This document shows, piece after piece, positions 46,001 through 49,444 of a stretch of DNA of 64,000 nucleotides. The stretch is taken from positions 55,371,755-55,435,754 of the forward strand of contig NC_092635.1 of assembly GCF_039555335.1 (NCBI RefSeq), given 5' to 3'. The DNA comes from Amphiura filiformis. Its lineage: Eukaryota; Echinodermata; Ophiuroidea; Amphilepidida; Amphiuridae. A program made the translations under genes and the position numbers. Numbering within the stretch: position 1 is the first letter of the stretch; every line of letters starts with the position of its first letter. The notes under the pieces were generated by a model, which worked only from the letters and a program-made list of their open reading frames with translations, had not been told where the DNA came from and searched no databases.

Positions 46001-48172
46001 ATGCTGAATTTTAAGGTCTACATTTATATTAAAGAATTATTTAGTTAACCAGCACATTTATACCACACATTATATAGTAATATAATACGCCTACGATAAT
46101 TTAAATACATTTAACATAATGGCCAAAAGTAGCTTCATTACATTATTTATTTCGGAAAAATGTCCTCGATTCCTCGTAATAAGGGGGTGAAATGAAAATG
46201 CGTCCTCAAAATGATAAAAATAGGGGAGGTATTTGGGGCAAATTGTCCTTGATTTCACAGTAAAATAGGGGTAAAATTGCTGCAAATGTCCTCGATTCCC
46301 CGTGAAATAGGGGTCATTTTAAAATCCTGGAACGGTCATACGTCCTACTTTTAAATACAAACTGAACCCACCGGGGATGATAAGCTATTCAGCTCATTCT
46401 TAGGTCTCACTGGATACTATAGACAATTAATTTCTCATGATGATAAGCCATTCCTCCTGCAAACAGATGTGTCTAAAACTGAAATGGGTGGTGTTAGTTT
46501 GGTCATTTAATGTAAAAACATACACACAAAAATTGTTCCCTAATAAATGGCCAGTCTTCGCGAAATGTCCATGCCCATATGGGCGCTTTATATTAGGAAC
46601 AACACGGTAGGAAAAGTCGCACATGGTTTATAATTTACCTGCCAGTTGCTCATCATACTCTGCCTTCAGTCTGTCAAATAAATCTATTCTTGTCTGAATG
46701 TATTCTGGCAAGGGATCAAGCTGCAATATAAGAAGACACATTATTAACACCATACCGTATGTGTATTAAATGTTAATTAGATAATGTCTGAATGTGTGGG
46801 ACAAGATCTTGAACTGTCATAAAACAACTTTCACAAAATAACGGTACAGTACCACCTTTCGAGTGCTTGTCGCTAATTGAATTTTGTAAGTTTGATCCAA
46901 TTTATCAAATTTCTTTGTAGTTGTGTAATGCTTACCCTGGACTTGGATGAAACAATACTTTGGACCACAAAATTCAGGTAAATCTAAATCTTCCAGTTTT
47001 GGGCACTCGCTTTATTTATTCTTAAAATTTGGGCTACTTGAGAGTCATTCACCACAGCCTGGCAAGCCAATTCGCCATGCCTTGGCACTGATGAAAAGTT
47101 TGGCAACCCTGATGCTCACCTCTAATGGTTGTGCAGGGGCTTTCCCACCTCCACCAGATTTGTCTTTCTTCTTTCCTTTCTGTTGTTTCTTAGCAGCTCC
47201 AGGTTCCTACAAGAATAACAAAATGCCTTGAAATTATTTTTTGAGCAATTGAATTTTCTAATTAGTAAACAAATTGAATGTTTGTCCATTTTTCTAGTAA
47301 TTGTCTACCTTTTTTTATTATTGCTTTTGTAAATTGTAGATACATACATATTAAATGATGCAATTTTATTTAAAATGTTCATGTTTCTTAAATTCTCTTC
47401 TCCACTTTCGTTTTATTTTCTAAAGAAAAGGCGACCTGCATGCTTCATCACGTGAGACACAACTTACTCCCTATTCCAGAAAAATGCAGAACTAATTTTT
47501 GGGGATTAAAAAAATATTATCCTGTTTTGCCAATACCAATTGATTCAAAGATCTGGCTAATTAATCTTTTATAATCCTTTAGTTAGTTCTAACTGACAAT
47601 AAAATTCAGTACTGAAATTTAGTACCGTACCATACTGTACACGAAAATGTCAGATTCATGGATTGTAAAACCTGTACTGTAATTATTGATTTTCAGATCT
47701 ATGGAGCAAACCCAGTCATGCATGCAGTGTAGCCTGCCTAGGTCAGGGCCACCCCCATATGCTATTTCATTCATCATGTTCATGAAAATCCAAGCATATT
47801 TATTTACTACCATTTTATTTTCGTGGAAATTAAATTACAATGGTTCTGGTAAGCTTATTATAAATCATGATGTAAATTGATTAAGTCCTAAAACATGAAA
47901 ATGTAATAAGCTTACCGACATTATTGAAGACAAGCTTCGTGATTTCAAAGAAAAACTTTTAGTTTTACAAATACTGATCAGCTGTCGACTGCTAGTGCTA
48001 GTGGTATATCGTAAAATAGCCTGCATAAACATTGAGAAAAATGACCTAGTCTCATAGAACAAAGTAATGAAGATTTGCTAGACACAAGTGAATTTTATAA
48101 AGAAATTCCTGCCTTGTCTCCGCTATCCTTGATGTTCATTTCACCAACTTTCTTGGCCACGTTTTCTGCCAT
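13417..48172 (-). CDS. TARS1: Threonyl-tRNA synthetase, cytosolic (whole gene, 19 coding exons)
   Basis: Class II aminoacyl-tRNA synthetase that joins threonine to tRNA-Thr in the cytoplasm. The 19 exons listed separately join in frame to 2169 nt, 722 codons plus TAG, about the length of the human cytosolic enzyme. Domain order: Lys-rich N-terminal extension (1 to about 80), TGS domain (about 83-145), editing domain with H155xxxH159 and C261xxxH265, class II catalytic core (about 330-610), and C-terminal anticodon-binding domain (about 611-722). The zinc ligands expected from the family are Cys413 (in MNCPGHC), His464 (in QDDAHIFC) and His589 (in IIHRAILG). The start ATG has A at -3 and G at +4. 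The Lys-rich N-terminus without a mitochondrial presequence favours the cytosolic paralogue. All introns are GT-AG except intron 1, which appears to be GC-AG. Intron 3 is 11.4 kb and carries nested transposons. No frameshift or in-frame stop was seen. Confidence 0.97.
13618..13925 (+). mobile_element. tRNA-derived SINE-like element (TARS1 intron 18)
   Basis: A polymerase III A-box-like TAGCATAGCTGTGGTTAG (about 13627) is followed at the right distance by a B-box-like GGGGTTCCATTCCCGG (about 13672). Then comes a non-tRNA body with GGGATGTTAAGCCATTGGTC. The edges are approximate. Confidence 0.65.
14410..14586. mobile_element. Foldback MITE family M, copy b
   Basis: TATTCCAGTTGAAATCC ... GGAAGACATAACCTTAATGC ... 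CACACAGGTGGTGTACATTT ... GAGTCACCCATTCAGGTAAA ... ATAGGGGGGTGTATGG. In TARS1 intron 18. A 100-codon ORF across it is a chance reading of the palindrome. Confidence 0.85.
14845..15031. mobile_element. Foldback MITE family M, copy c
   Basis: GATGAAATCCATACACCCCA ... TTCCACACAGGGAGTGAGAA ... GTTTGAAATCTGCACCCCAT ... TGTGGATTTCAACTGGAATA. It ends only about 25 bp from TARS1 exon 18. Confidence 0.85.
15057..15244 (-). CDS. TARS1: TARS1 coding exon 18 (residues 611-674), anticodon-binding domain
   Basis: Contains [15 protein letters not shown] and [17 protein letters not shown], typical of the HGTP anticodon-binding domain of ThrRS. Acceptor TTCCAG, donor TTAG|GTGAGA. Confidence 0.97.
15311..16055. 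mobile_element. Foldback element family C (TIR about 35-45 bp), copy 1
   Basis: Left end GAAGAGCTTTGTTGCAAAAC, then CCCTTACATCCACTTTTGA. The right end is its close complement, finishing at 16055. The interior includes TTCCCGAACGGGAAATATAC and CATTATAGTGTGTG-type sequence (as complement). A half copy lies at 49958-50190. In TARS1 intron 17. Confidence 0.8.
16056..16648. other. TARS1 intron 17 remainder, no feature seen
   Basis: AT-rich, no recognised repeat. Confidence 0.35.
16649..16750 (-). CDS. TARS1: TARS1 coding exon 17 (residues 577-611), motif 3 and zinc ligand His589
   Basis: Contains [20 protein letters not shown] and the start of motif 3. His589 matches the third zinc ligand. Acceptor TTGCAG, donor AAGTG|GTAAGT (Trp611 is split). 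Confidence 0.97.
16751..17347. other. TARS1 intron 16 part, no feature seen
   Basis: No recognised repeat or coding signal. Confidence 0.35.
17348..17526. mobile_element. Foldback MITE family M, copy d
   Basis: CAATCCATACACCCACTATG ... GAAGACATGATCTTAATCTT ... GTCTTCCATAGGAGGTGTAT ... TTTCAACTGGTACAGCCCA. More diverged than copy g. Confidence 0.8.
17666..17766 (-). CDS. TARS1: TARS1 coding exon 16 (residues 544-577)
   Basis: Contains [20 protein letters not shown] and [13 protein letters not shown], the threonine-pocket strand region. Acceptor TTTCAG, donor CAGAG|GTATGT, phase 2. Confidence 0.97.
17767..18236. other. TARS1 intron 15, no feature seen
   Basis: No recognised repeat. Confidence 0.35.
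18237..18314 (-). CDS. TARS1: TARS1 coding exon 15 (residues 518-543)
   Basis: Encodes 26 residues, including [20 protein letters not shown] and K. Acceptor TTTGCAG, donor AAG|GTAATG. Confidence 0.97.
18589..18784. mobile_element. hAT-like MITE with TIR CARTGGCGTAAC
   Basis: Left end CAATGGCGTAAC and right end GTTACACCACTG are inverted. The flanks GACACCTC (18581-18588) and GACAATTC (18785-18792) match at 6 of 8, consistent with an 8-bp target duplication that has decayed. A CAGTGGCGTAA-like end is common in hAT MITEs (family knowledge). In TARS1 intron 14. Confidence 0.65.
19181..20263. mobile_element. CCCGGTG DNA transposon, copy 1 (1083 bp, non-autonomous)
   Basis: Terminal inverted repeats start CCCGGTGTCGTCACTTAACA on the left; the right complement differs by one base over 22 bp. 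The flanks AACATTCC (19173-19180) and AAAATTCC (20264-20271) are an 8-bp target duplication with one mismatch. Both ends carry a subterminal CGCATGATCGTTCCC box about 30 bp in. Repeated A/T-flanked CCCCTATTTT motifs lie inside both ends. The interior has a GC-richer open block (see 19756-19911). The 8-bp duplication fits hAT, P or KDZ-type superfamilies; I cannot choose between them. Confidence 0.85.
19756..19911 (+). other. Open, GC-richer segment inside the DNA transposon, possible transposase or captured exon
   Basis: A 52-codon stop-free stretch contains [13 protein letters not shown], then [20 protein letters not shown]. It ends G|GTAAGT, a perfect donor. Base composition is clearly richer in G+C than the flanking element. 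I do not recognise the peptide. It could be a leftover transposase exon, a captured host exon, or chance. Confidence 0.35.
20272..20759. other. TARS1 intron 14 remainder, no feature seen
   Basis: Short stretches such as TTGACCAATCAGA occur twice, but no element is defined. Confidence 0.3.
20760..20897 (-). CDS. TARS1: TARS1 coding exon 14 (residues 472-517)
   Basis: Contains [20 protein letters not shown] and [20 protein letters not shown], a highly conserved catalytic-core segment. Phase 0 at both ends. Acceptor CTACAG, donor AAG|GTGAGA. Confidence 0.97.
21119..21480. mobile_element. TTAA-type foldback family A, copy and adjoining fragment
   Basis: GGGAGGAAAAGCCGATGATC, TTTGCCATAAAATTTGTATT and GTGCTCTCATGTCCCAGG, ending CCCTTAA at 21417. 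A short second fragment of the same family follows to about 21480 (GAACTGTTAAATTC). Confidence 0.75.
21481..22095. other. TARS1 intron 13 part, CpG-containing patch, no gene recognised
   Basis: 21750-21890 is richer in CpG than its surroundings (GCGTCAAGTGGCGTGTGCGC). No family or coding signal recognised. Confidence 0.3.
22096..22288. mobile_element. TTAA-type foldback family A, fragment
   Basis: TTGCCATAAAATGTGTATTA, ATGCAATGCGATATGTCTGA, and the end GAGCCCTTAA at 22288. Only the right half is present. It ends about 30 bp from TARS1 exon 13. Confidence 0.7.
22320..22482 (-). CDS. TARS1: TARS1 coding exon 13 (residues 417-471), motif 2
   Basis: Class II motif 2 region: [32 protein letters not shown] and QDDAHIFC. 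It includes the second zinc ligand His464 and the ATP-contacting motif 2 arginine loop. Acceptor TTTACAG, donor TTG|GTAAGC. Confidence 0.97.
22483..23052. other. TARS1 intron 12, no feature seen
   Basis: No recognised repeat. Confidence 0.35.
23053..23123 (-). CDS. TARS1: TARS1 coding exon 12 (residues 394-417), zinc ligand Cys413
   Basis: Contains [20 protein letters not shown] and PGH. Cys413 in MNCPGHC corresponds to the active-site zinc cysteine of bacterial ThrRS. Phase 2 end, with Cys417 split across the intron. Confidence 0.97.
23124..23791. other. TARS1 intron 11, short diverged repeat only
   Basis: 23168-23340 (AAAGAGGAAAAT, GGGCTGAAAATAA, GGAAATCAGCTAAAAAGAG) resembles 30040-30195 and part of 14220-14300. 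It is a diverged repeat whose ends I cannot define. Confidence 0.35.
23792..23887 (-). CDS. TARS1: TARS1 coding exon 11 (residues 362-393)
   Basis: Contains [20 protein letters not shown] and [12 protein letters not shown], the conserved stretch after motif 1. Acceptor TTGACAG, donor GCG|GTGAGT. Confidence 0.97.
24056..24180 (+). mobile_element. Hammerhead-ribozyme-like motif with TATA box, likely Penelope-like element remnant
   Basis: A TATA box (TATAAAAG, 24091-24098) precedes CAGT-CTGATGA (24124-24134), a 6-bp stem ACCACT/AGTGGT (24136-24141, 24147-24152), GAAAC-GTC (24153-24160) and ACTG (24161-24164). CAGT and ACTG pair as stem I. This is the order of a type I hammerhead with a minimal, self-complementary ACGT stem III. 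Penelope-like retroelements are known to carry such motifs. An unpaired A sits between CTGATGA and stem II, so activity is doubtful. An outer inverted repeat AACTCATCACA/TGTGATGAGTT frames the TATA box. In TARS1 intron 10, on the strand opposite the gene. Confidence 0.55.
24165..24690. other. TARS1 intron 10 remainder, no feature seen
   Basis: AT-rich, nothing recognised. Confidence 0.35.
24691..24789 (-). CDS. TARS1: TARS1 coding exon 10 (residues 329-361)
   Basis: Start of the class II core: [20 protein letters not shown], then [13 protein letters not shown] (motif 1 region, dimer interface). The family usually has SPGS at the position that reads SPGC here. Acceptor CTACTAG, donor AAG|GTAAGA. 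Confidence 0.97.
24854..24994. repeat. Short foldback, 141 bp
   Basis: GGGCAGGAAAAACCTCCTAT at the left, complement at the right end (ATAGGAGGTTTTGCCTGCCC). A second internal pair surrounds AACTCCCAAGAGGTTACTTA. Confidence 0.7.
25009..26222. mobile_element. 1.2-kb foldback element with about 190-bp inverted arms
   Basis: Left arm begins GGGTTCAAAAGAAATAACTC, and the right arm is its complement ending at 26222. Both arms continue with CATTTCTTTGCATAACTTGA and CAGAAAAAGTTGCAC (or complements). The loop (about 25230-26000) holds an unrelated segment with short ORFs and no recognised product. In TARS1 intron 9. Confidence 0.85.
26571..26990. mobile_element. 420-bp MITE flanked by a 37-bp direct repeat
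   Basis: Inverted ends TGTGATGTGTTATGTCAAAA ... TTTTGGGCAGG and complement. It is flanked on both sides by a diverged copy of GATGCCTATTCTTTCTGGCT, followed by CAAAACCCTTAATT (26534-26570 and 26991-27027). In TARS1 intron 9. Confidence 0.8.
27102..27248 (-). CDS. TARS1: TARS1 coding exon 9 (residues 280-328)
   Basis: Contains [20 protein letters not shown] and the helical linker [13 protein letters not shown] that joins editing and catalytic domains. Acceptor GTGACAG, donor AGG|GTAAGC, phase 0. Confidence 0.97.
27249..27779. other. TARS1 intron 8 part, no feature seen
   Basis: No recognised repeat. Confidence 0.35.
27789..28100. mobile_element. 312-bp MITE with 9-bp target duplication
   Basis: Ends TAGTCTCC ... 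GGAGACTA with about 53-bp inverted repeats (CAGCCAGTTTGGTT; CTCCACACAAACAGT). The flanks CTACCGCAT (27780-27788 and 28101-28109) are identical. A 9-bp duplication suggests a Mutator-like element (inference). Confidence 0.85.
28242..28884. mobile_element. TTAA-type foldback family A, full-length copy (643 bp)
   Basis: TTAAGGGTGGGGTATGAACG at the left, TAGATCCCTTAA at the right, with inverted arms throughout. The centre is a near-perfect hairpin: TTCCCAAAACACC around 28520 against its complement near 28550. Both outer arms carry CATGTCCC/GGGACAT-type and ATGCAATTCGAT/ATCGAATTGCAT sequences. TTAA at both ends is the likely target duplication. In TARS1 intron 8, about 45 bp from exon 8. Confidence 0.85.
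28930..29008 (-). CDS. TARS1: TARS1 coding exon 8 (residues 253-279), editing CxxxH motif
   Basis: Contains [19 protein letters not shown]261xxxH265 is the second half of the editing-site signature that pairs with H155xxxH159. Acceptor CTCACAG, donor AAG|GTAAGT. Confidence 0.97.
29009..29515. other. TARS1 intron 7 part, no feature seen
   Basis: A short (TA)n lies at 29217-29230; otherwise nothing recognised. Confidence 0.35.
29516..29869. mobile_element. 354-bp MITE, TIR about 35 bp
   Basis: Left end AGGCCAAGTAAAAAATAAAA, then CATGTTTCACGTCCC; the right end is its complement (GGGGACGTGAAACATG ... TTTGGCCT). Interior GGAGGAGG and CCCTCTAATG segments are also partly inverted. In TARS1 intron 7. 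Confidence 0.8.
29870..30305. other. TARS1 intron 7 remainder, diverged repeat
   Basis: 30040-30195 resembles 23168-23340. A CTGGCAACGCCACTG end near 30222-30236 looks like a lone hAT-MITE terminus. No complete element defined. Confidence 0.35.
30306..30370 (-). CDS. TARS1: TARS1 coding exon 7 (residues 232-253)
   Basis: Encodes [20 protein letters not shown], matching the YNKFKxRIxNEK...TTTVYR segment of the family. Donor TACAG|GTCAGT in phase 2 completes Arg253 across the intron. Confidence 0.95.
30657..30911. mobile_element. TA-flanked MITE family D, copy 1
   Basis: TGTGACCCTCGGCACAACTG ... CAGTTGTGCCGAGGGGTCACA, bounded by TA on both sides, with a further ACTATTGAGATATGCTCC interior. 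The TA target fits a Tc1/mariner-like origin (inference). Copy 2 lies inverted at 33489-33735. Confidence 0.85.
31002..31035 (+). repeat. (AATC)n microsatellite
   Basis: About eight AATC units next to the 3' end of TARS1 exon 6. Confidence 0.85.
31045..31162 (-). CDS. TARS1: TARS1 coding exon 6 (residues 192-231)
   Basis: Editing-domain segment [20 protein letters not shown] and onward. Acceptor TGTACAG, donor GAG|GTAAGA, phase 0. Confidence 0.95.
31376..31520. repeat. 145-bp hairpin
   Basis: CATATCGTCGCTGTTCCTTC ... GTTTTGAAGGAACAGCGATG, with CTAGGTGTTAAATATGTACA facing its complement around a TATATTATA centre. The arms are nearly complementary. In TARS1 intron 5. A small MITE is possible, but no target duplication is clear. 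Confidence 0.8.
31521..33024. other. TARS1 intron 5 remainder with polypyrimidine tract
   Basis: 32440-32580 is a long C/T-rich tract on the plus strand. 31985-32090 has GGGGTCCAGTGGAAGC with a nearby partial complement. No gene seen. Confidence 0.4.
33025..33270 (-). CDS. TARS1: TARS1 coding exon 5 (residues 110-192), TGS end and editing domain
   Basis: Longest exon. It finishes the TGS domain ([14 protein letters not shown]) and opens the editing domain with [13 protein letters not shown], giving the H155xxxH159 metal/catalytic pair, then [13 protein letters not shown]. Acceptor TTTCAG, donor GGAAG|GTGTGT. Confidence 0.97.
33489..33735. mobile_element. TA-type MITE family D, copy 2 (inverted relative to copy 1)
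   Basis: GTGACCATCCAGCACAACTG at the left and GTGGATGGTCACA at the right. The body is the reverse complement of 30657-30911 (for example CATGTCTATAGTACTTGACA). The ends are more decayed than copy 1. In TARS1 intron 4. Confidence 0.85.
34076..34386 (+). repeat. Tandem duplication of about 153 bp, two copies
   Basis: ACGACATGCTCCACTCCAAT ... GAGCCCCCGAAGATTGCA ... AAACATTGACCATGAAATAA occurs twice, starting near 34080 and 34232. In TARS1 intron 4. Confidence 0.9.
34735..34850 (-). mobile_element. tRNA-derived SINE-like or tRNA-like fragment
   Basis: On the minus strand, an A-box-like GTGGCAAAGTGTCGCCG (about 34825-34809) precedes a B-box-like GGTTTGAATCCC (about 34777-34766), with TTGGCATGCGAAG between. 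The spacing suits a polymerase III promoter. The acceptor pairing is poor, so it is not a functional tRNA gene. Confidence 0.5.
34851..35095. other. TARS1 intron 4 end, no feature seen
   Basis: Nothing recognised. Confidence 0.35.
35096..35195 (-). CDS. TARS1: TARS1 coding exon 4 (residues 77-110), TGS domain start
   Basis: Contains [16 protein letters not shown] and [10 protein letters not shown], the first half of the TGS domain. Acceptor TTTCAG, donor ATCAG|GTAGGT, phase 2. Confidence 0.96.
35196..35767. other. TARS1 intron 3, start, no feature seen
   Basis: AT-rich. I looked for upstream reverse transcriptase sequence leading into the 63-bp array and found none. Confidence 0.35.
35768..36893 (+). 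repeat. 63-bp tandem array derived from a Ty3/gypsy reverse transcriptase fragment (18 units left of the insertion)
   Basis: Eighteen units start at 35768, 35831, 35894 and so on every 63 bp to 36839. Each unit contains GCTCATTCTTAGGTCTCACT and reads in frame as ...[17 protein letters not shown]..., with Pro or Leu at the last codon. [12 protein letters not shown] is the motif at the end of the gypsy RT domain. Since 63 is 21 codons, the frame stays open from the second unit to the end (the first has TGA), but there is no in-frame ATG. Units differ by only a few bases. The 18th unit is cut by the DNA transposon at 36894; the array resumes at 46376. Confidence 0.92.
37172..38768 (-). repeat. 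3' LTR of the gypsy element
   Basis: On the minus strand it starts TGTAATGAAGCTACTTTTGG and ends CCTGTTACA (TG...CA). It differs from the 5' LTR by about ten small changes that I could find by eye, mostly 1-3 bp indels. Confidence 0.92.
38769..41029. other. Gypsy internal region, 3' part, no ORF recognised
   Basis: Begins with the purine tract read on the minus strand. 40290-40395 holds a 30-bp tandem repeat (CTCATATTTCTATTTAGATG, then AGGATAAACC), about 3.5 copies. No env-like ORF recognised. Confidence 0.5.
41030..41570 (-). pseudogene. Gypsy integrase remnant
   Basis: Minus strand, several frames: [20 protein letters not shown] and a following CPKCIQKLK give the HHCC zinc-binding domain (41395-41560). 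The first His of the pair lies in a shifted frame. Farther on, the core is recognisable by the [19 protein letters not shown] and LGVRK landmarks (41040-41330), with internal stops. Not functional. Confidence 0.75.
42120..42420 (-). pseudogene. Gypsy aspartic protease remnant
   Basis: Minus strand: [12 protein letters not shown] (active-site D-S-G at about 42387-42395), then stops and frame changes, then [18 protein letters not shown] at about 42140-42215, matching the ILGxDFL segment of retroviral-type proteases. Multiple stop codons. Confidence 0.7.
42532..43805 (-). pseudogene. Gypsy Gag with one frameshift
   Basis: The first frame (43805-42744) begins at ATG. It has a Ser/Gln/Asn-rich N-terminus, an acidic [11 protein letters not shown] run, and a retrotransposon Gag domain with [17 protein letters not shown] and [19 protein letters not shown]. 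Near 42800 the reading frame breaks. The continuation in another frame (42795-42532) carries a zinc knuckle [14 protein letters not shown] (CX2CX4HX4C) and ends in a basic tail. Capsid plus nucleocapsid in that order is typical of Ty3/gypsy. One indel in a G run could explain the break. Confidence 0.88.
44521..44539 (-). promoter_or_regulatory. Primer-binding site, tRNA-Ser-like
   Basis: On the minus strand, TGGCGTAGCGCGGCAGGAT begins one base after the 5' LTR. Its complement ends in CCA and resembles the 3' end of eukaryotic tRNA-Ser (GAATCCTGCCG..CTACG-CCA). Confidence 0.75.
44541..46142 (-). repeat. 5' LTR of the gypsy element
   Basis: 1602 bp, over 99% identical by eye to the 3' LTR. It should contain the element promoter. 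I did not identify a TATA box with confidence. Confidence 0.92.
46376..46510 (+). pseudogene. Last 63-bp unit and gypsy RT/RNase H junction fragment
   Basis: Resumes the 63-bp array and then continues [20 protein letters not shown] before a stop. PFxLQTDxSxxxxGxV is the start of the gypsy RNase H domain. Compared with the family, the connection between GYYRQLI and the RNase H start is missing about 40-60 residues, an internal deletion. It is the probable source, or right edge, of the array. No neighbouring RT or integrase remains on this strand. Confidence 0.85.
46639..46720 (-). CDS. TARS1: TARS1 coding exon 3 (residues 50-77)
   Basis: Encodes [20 protein letters not shown] and onward, matching the conserved NPxPEYIxTRxxxxxxLKAE segment before the TGS domain. 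Acceptor TTGCAG, donor GCAG|GTAAAT (phase 1). It lies just beyond the nested transposon block of intron 3. Confidence 0.95.
46721..47119. other. TARS1 intron 2, no feature seen
   Basis: Nothing recognised. Confidence 0.35.
47120..47206 (-). CDS. TARS1: TARS1 coding exon 2 (residues 21-49)
   Basis: Lys- and Gly-rich linker containing [17 protein letters not shown], like the basic N-terminal extension of animal cytosolic ThrRS. Acceptor TTGTAG, donor GAG|GTGAGC. This is the least conserved exon and is assigned by phase and by its position between exons 1 and 3. Confidence 0.9.
47207..48112. other. TARS1 intron 1, short inverted repeat only
   Basis: A 13-bp perfect inverted repeat, GGTAAGCTTATTA and its complement, lies at about 47849 and 47904. 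Otherwise nothing recognised. Confidence 0.4.
48113..48172 (-). CDS. TARS1: TARS1 coding exon 1 (residues 1-20)
   Basis: Encodes the start Met and a Lys-containing N-terminus ([20 protein letters not shown]). The 3' edge is set by frame. Reading on past AAG meets a TAA within eight codons, and the next exon must start in phase 0. The only good donor is AAG|GCAGGA, a GC rather than GT donor. Confidence 0.85.
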
Positions 48173-48744
48173 GTTTTCTTCTATCGGGAAATGCCAATAG
48201 GCGTGCCACGTAACAGCATGTATTTTCAGCTTCTTCTCGATGGAACGTCAAATCAAAAGCATAGAATCAACGACCAAGCTCAACTCTATTATTTATATGG
48301 TTGTATAATTCCAAGTCTCTTTTATTACTGCTCTAATTTCAAGTCATTTATCACTGTAAATAAACTAAAATCATGTCATTTTTGTTGCTTGTGATTTCAT
48401 CATCATGCCCATTCTCACACACTTGCGTGGTCAGATCAGTGAACTTTACAGGCCCTTGAACAAGAATTGTCTTTAAAAAGGATAAAGTGCGTATAAACAC
48501 GTTTTCATTTTGCATTGACAAGCAGCCCATAATTGCATTTATTGAGCTCATTTGGGACTTTAAAAAAAAAATGTTAAGTTTAATTGACGTAACAAGACCG
48601 ACTCTAAAAGTATGTCCGACCCTGACTTTGTTGGTTTTTTGTTTTTGTTTTTGCAACAAAAAAAGAAGAAGAAGAAAAAAGAAGCAAAACAAAACAAAAT
48701 TTAATTTAATTTAAAAAAGGAAGAAACAAATTTCCAAGGCCTTT
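48173..48744. promoter_or_regulatory. TARS1 promoter-proximal region
   Basis: Upstream of the TARS1 ATG. GCCACGTAAC near 48210 resembles a CRE/UPRE-like core on the minus strand, which is weak evidence. 48625-48720 is purine-rich. No mapped start site. Confidence 0.3.
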
Positions 48745-49444
48745 AGGGAATGTTCATAAATACTTTGGTGGGAATGTTCATAAATACTTTGGTGGTGGGA
48801 GAGCTGGGCAAAGGGGGGTCAAGTTTTTGGTCTCCAGAAAGGGGGGTCAAAAGGCTCCTTAGACGGGGGGTCAACAAAGTTTTTAACAAGAAAATGCCAA
48901 AAGACATACCATTAAAGCACTTTTTTACCCTGATCATGGGGCGTGGCAAAATAGTTGAAAATACAATAATACGCATGCTCAATTAATATCCCATTAAAGC
49001 TTTGGAAGCTCGATAGGCTTTATGTGTAGGGGCTATTGTAGCTTATTGTACAGTCTCTATATAGAAAAGGGTATATGTTTGTATCCCACCGATAATATTT
49101 AATTAATTATTGGTTAAGAATGAAACATATGTATTTTCAAAAATTTAGAATGCTAAAATTGAAATTAAACTTCATACAAAACAACTTAAACTTGCATGTT
49201 TTTAGGAAACAGGCCCATCAAGTAAATGAATGTATAAACAAACATGTAATTGTAATGTAGGCTACTGAGATTGTTACTGCACAAATGGAGTAAGTTGGAA
49301 AACGTGTCAAAAAAAAGTTGGAAAAGTTTTGTATGTCTAAAGAGGGGGGGGGTCAAAAAAGTTTTGATACCAAACATTTCCCCCCGGGACATTTCCAAGT
49401 GTCCAGTTCCCCCCCCCCCCCACCAAAGTATTGGAACACTCCCT
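48745..49444. mobile_element. Foldback element in the TARS1-EIF3J intergenic region
   Basis: Inverted ends: left AGGGAATGTTCATAAATACT with a partial tandem copy (positions 48745 and about 48772), right a diverged complement ending at 49444. Inside are several GGGGGGTCAA-type runs, on both arms. It occupies much of the 1.5-kb shared promoter region. I see no ORF worth calling. The class is unknown. Confidence 0.6.

Larger units (their letters stand above)
37172..46142 (-). mobile_element. Ty3/gypsy LTR retrotransposon (8.97 kb), internally damaged
   Basis: Two LTRs of about 1.6 kb flank 5.8 kb of internal sequence read on the minus strand. The 5' LTR is 44541-46142, followed by a primer-binding site, gag (43805-42532), protease remnants, integrase remnants, a purine tract (GGGAGGAA) and the 3' LTR 38768-37172. 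The reverse transcriptase and RNase H expected between protease and integrase are absent: only about 0.6 kb separates them. Flanks GTAT and TTAT could be an imperfect 4-bp target duplication. It sits inside DNA transposon copy 2, in TARS1 intron 3, in the same orientation as TARS1. Confidence 0.9.
36894..46375. mobile_element. CCCGGTG DNA transposon, copy 2 (about 0.5 kb, split by an LTR retrotransposon)
   Basis: The ends CCCGGTGGGTTCAGT and ACTGAACCCACCGGG are inverted. The flanks GATGATAA (36886-36893 and 46376-46383) are identical, an 8-bp target duplication inside the 63-bp array. The subterminal TACGCATGATGGTTCC box matches that of copy 1 at 19181-20263, so the two are one family. Repeated AAATAGGGG motifs and GTCCTCGATTCC-type sequence fill both halves (36894-37171 and 46143-46375). 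Removing the LTR element leaves 511 bp. Confidence 0.88.

Noticed and set aside
48125-48160. GT donors inside TARS1 exon 1 instead of the GC donor
   Set aside because: GTGAAA gives the wrong phase for exon 2, and GTTGGT is in phase but a poor donor.
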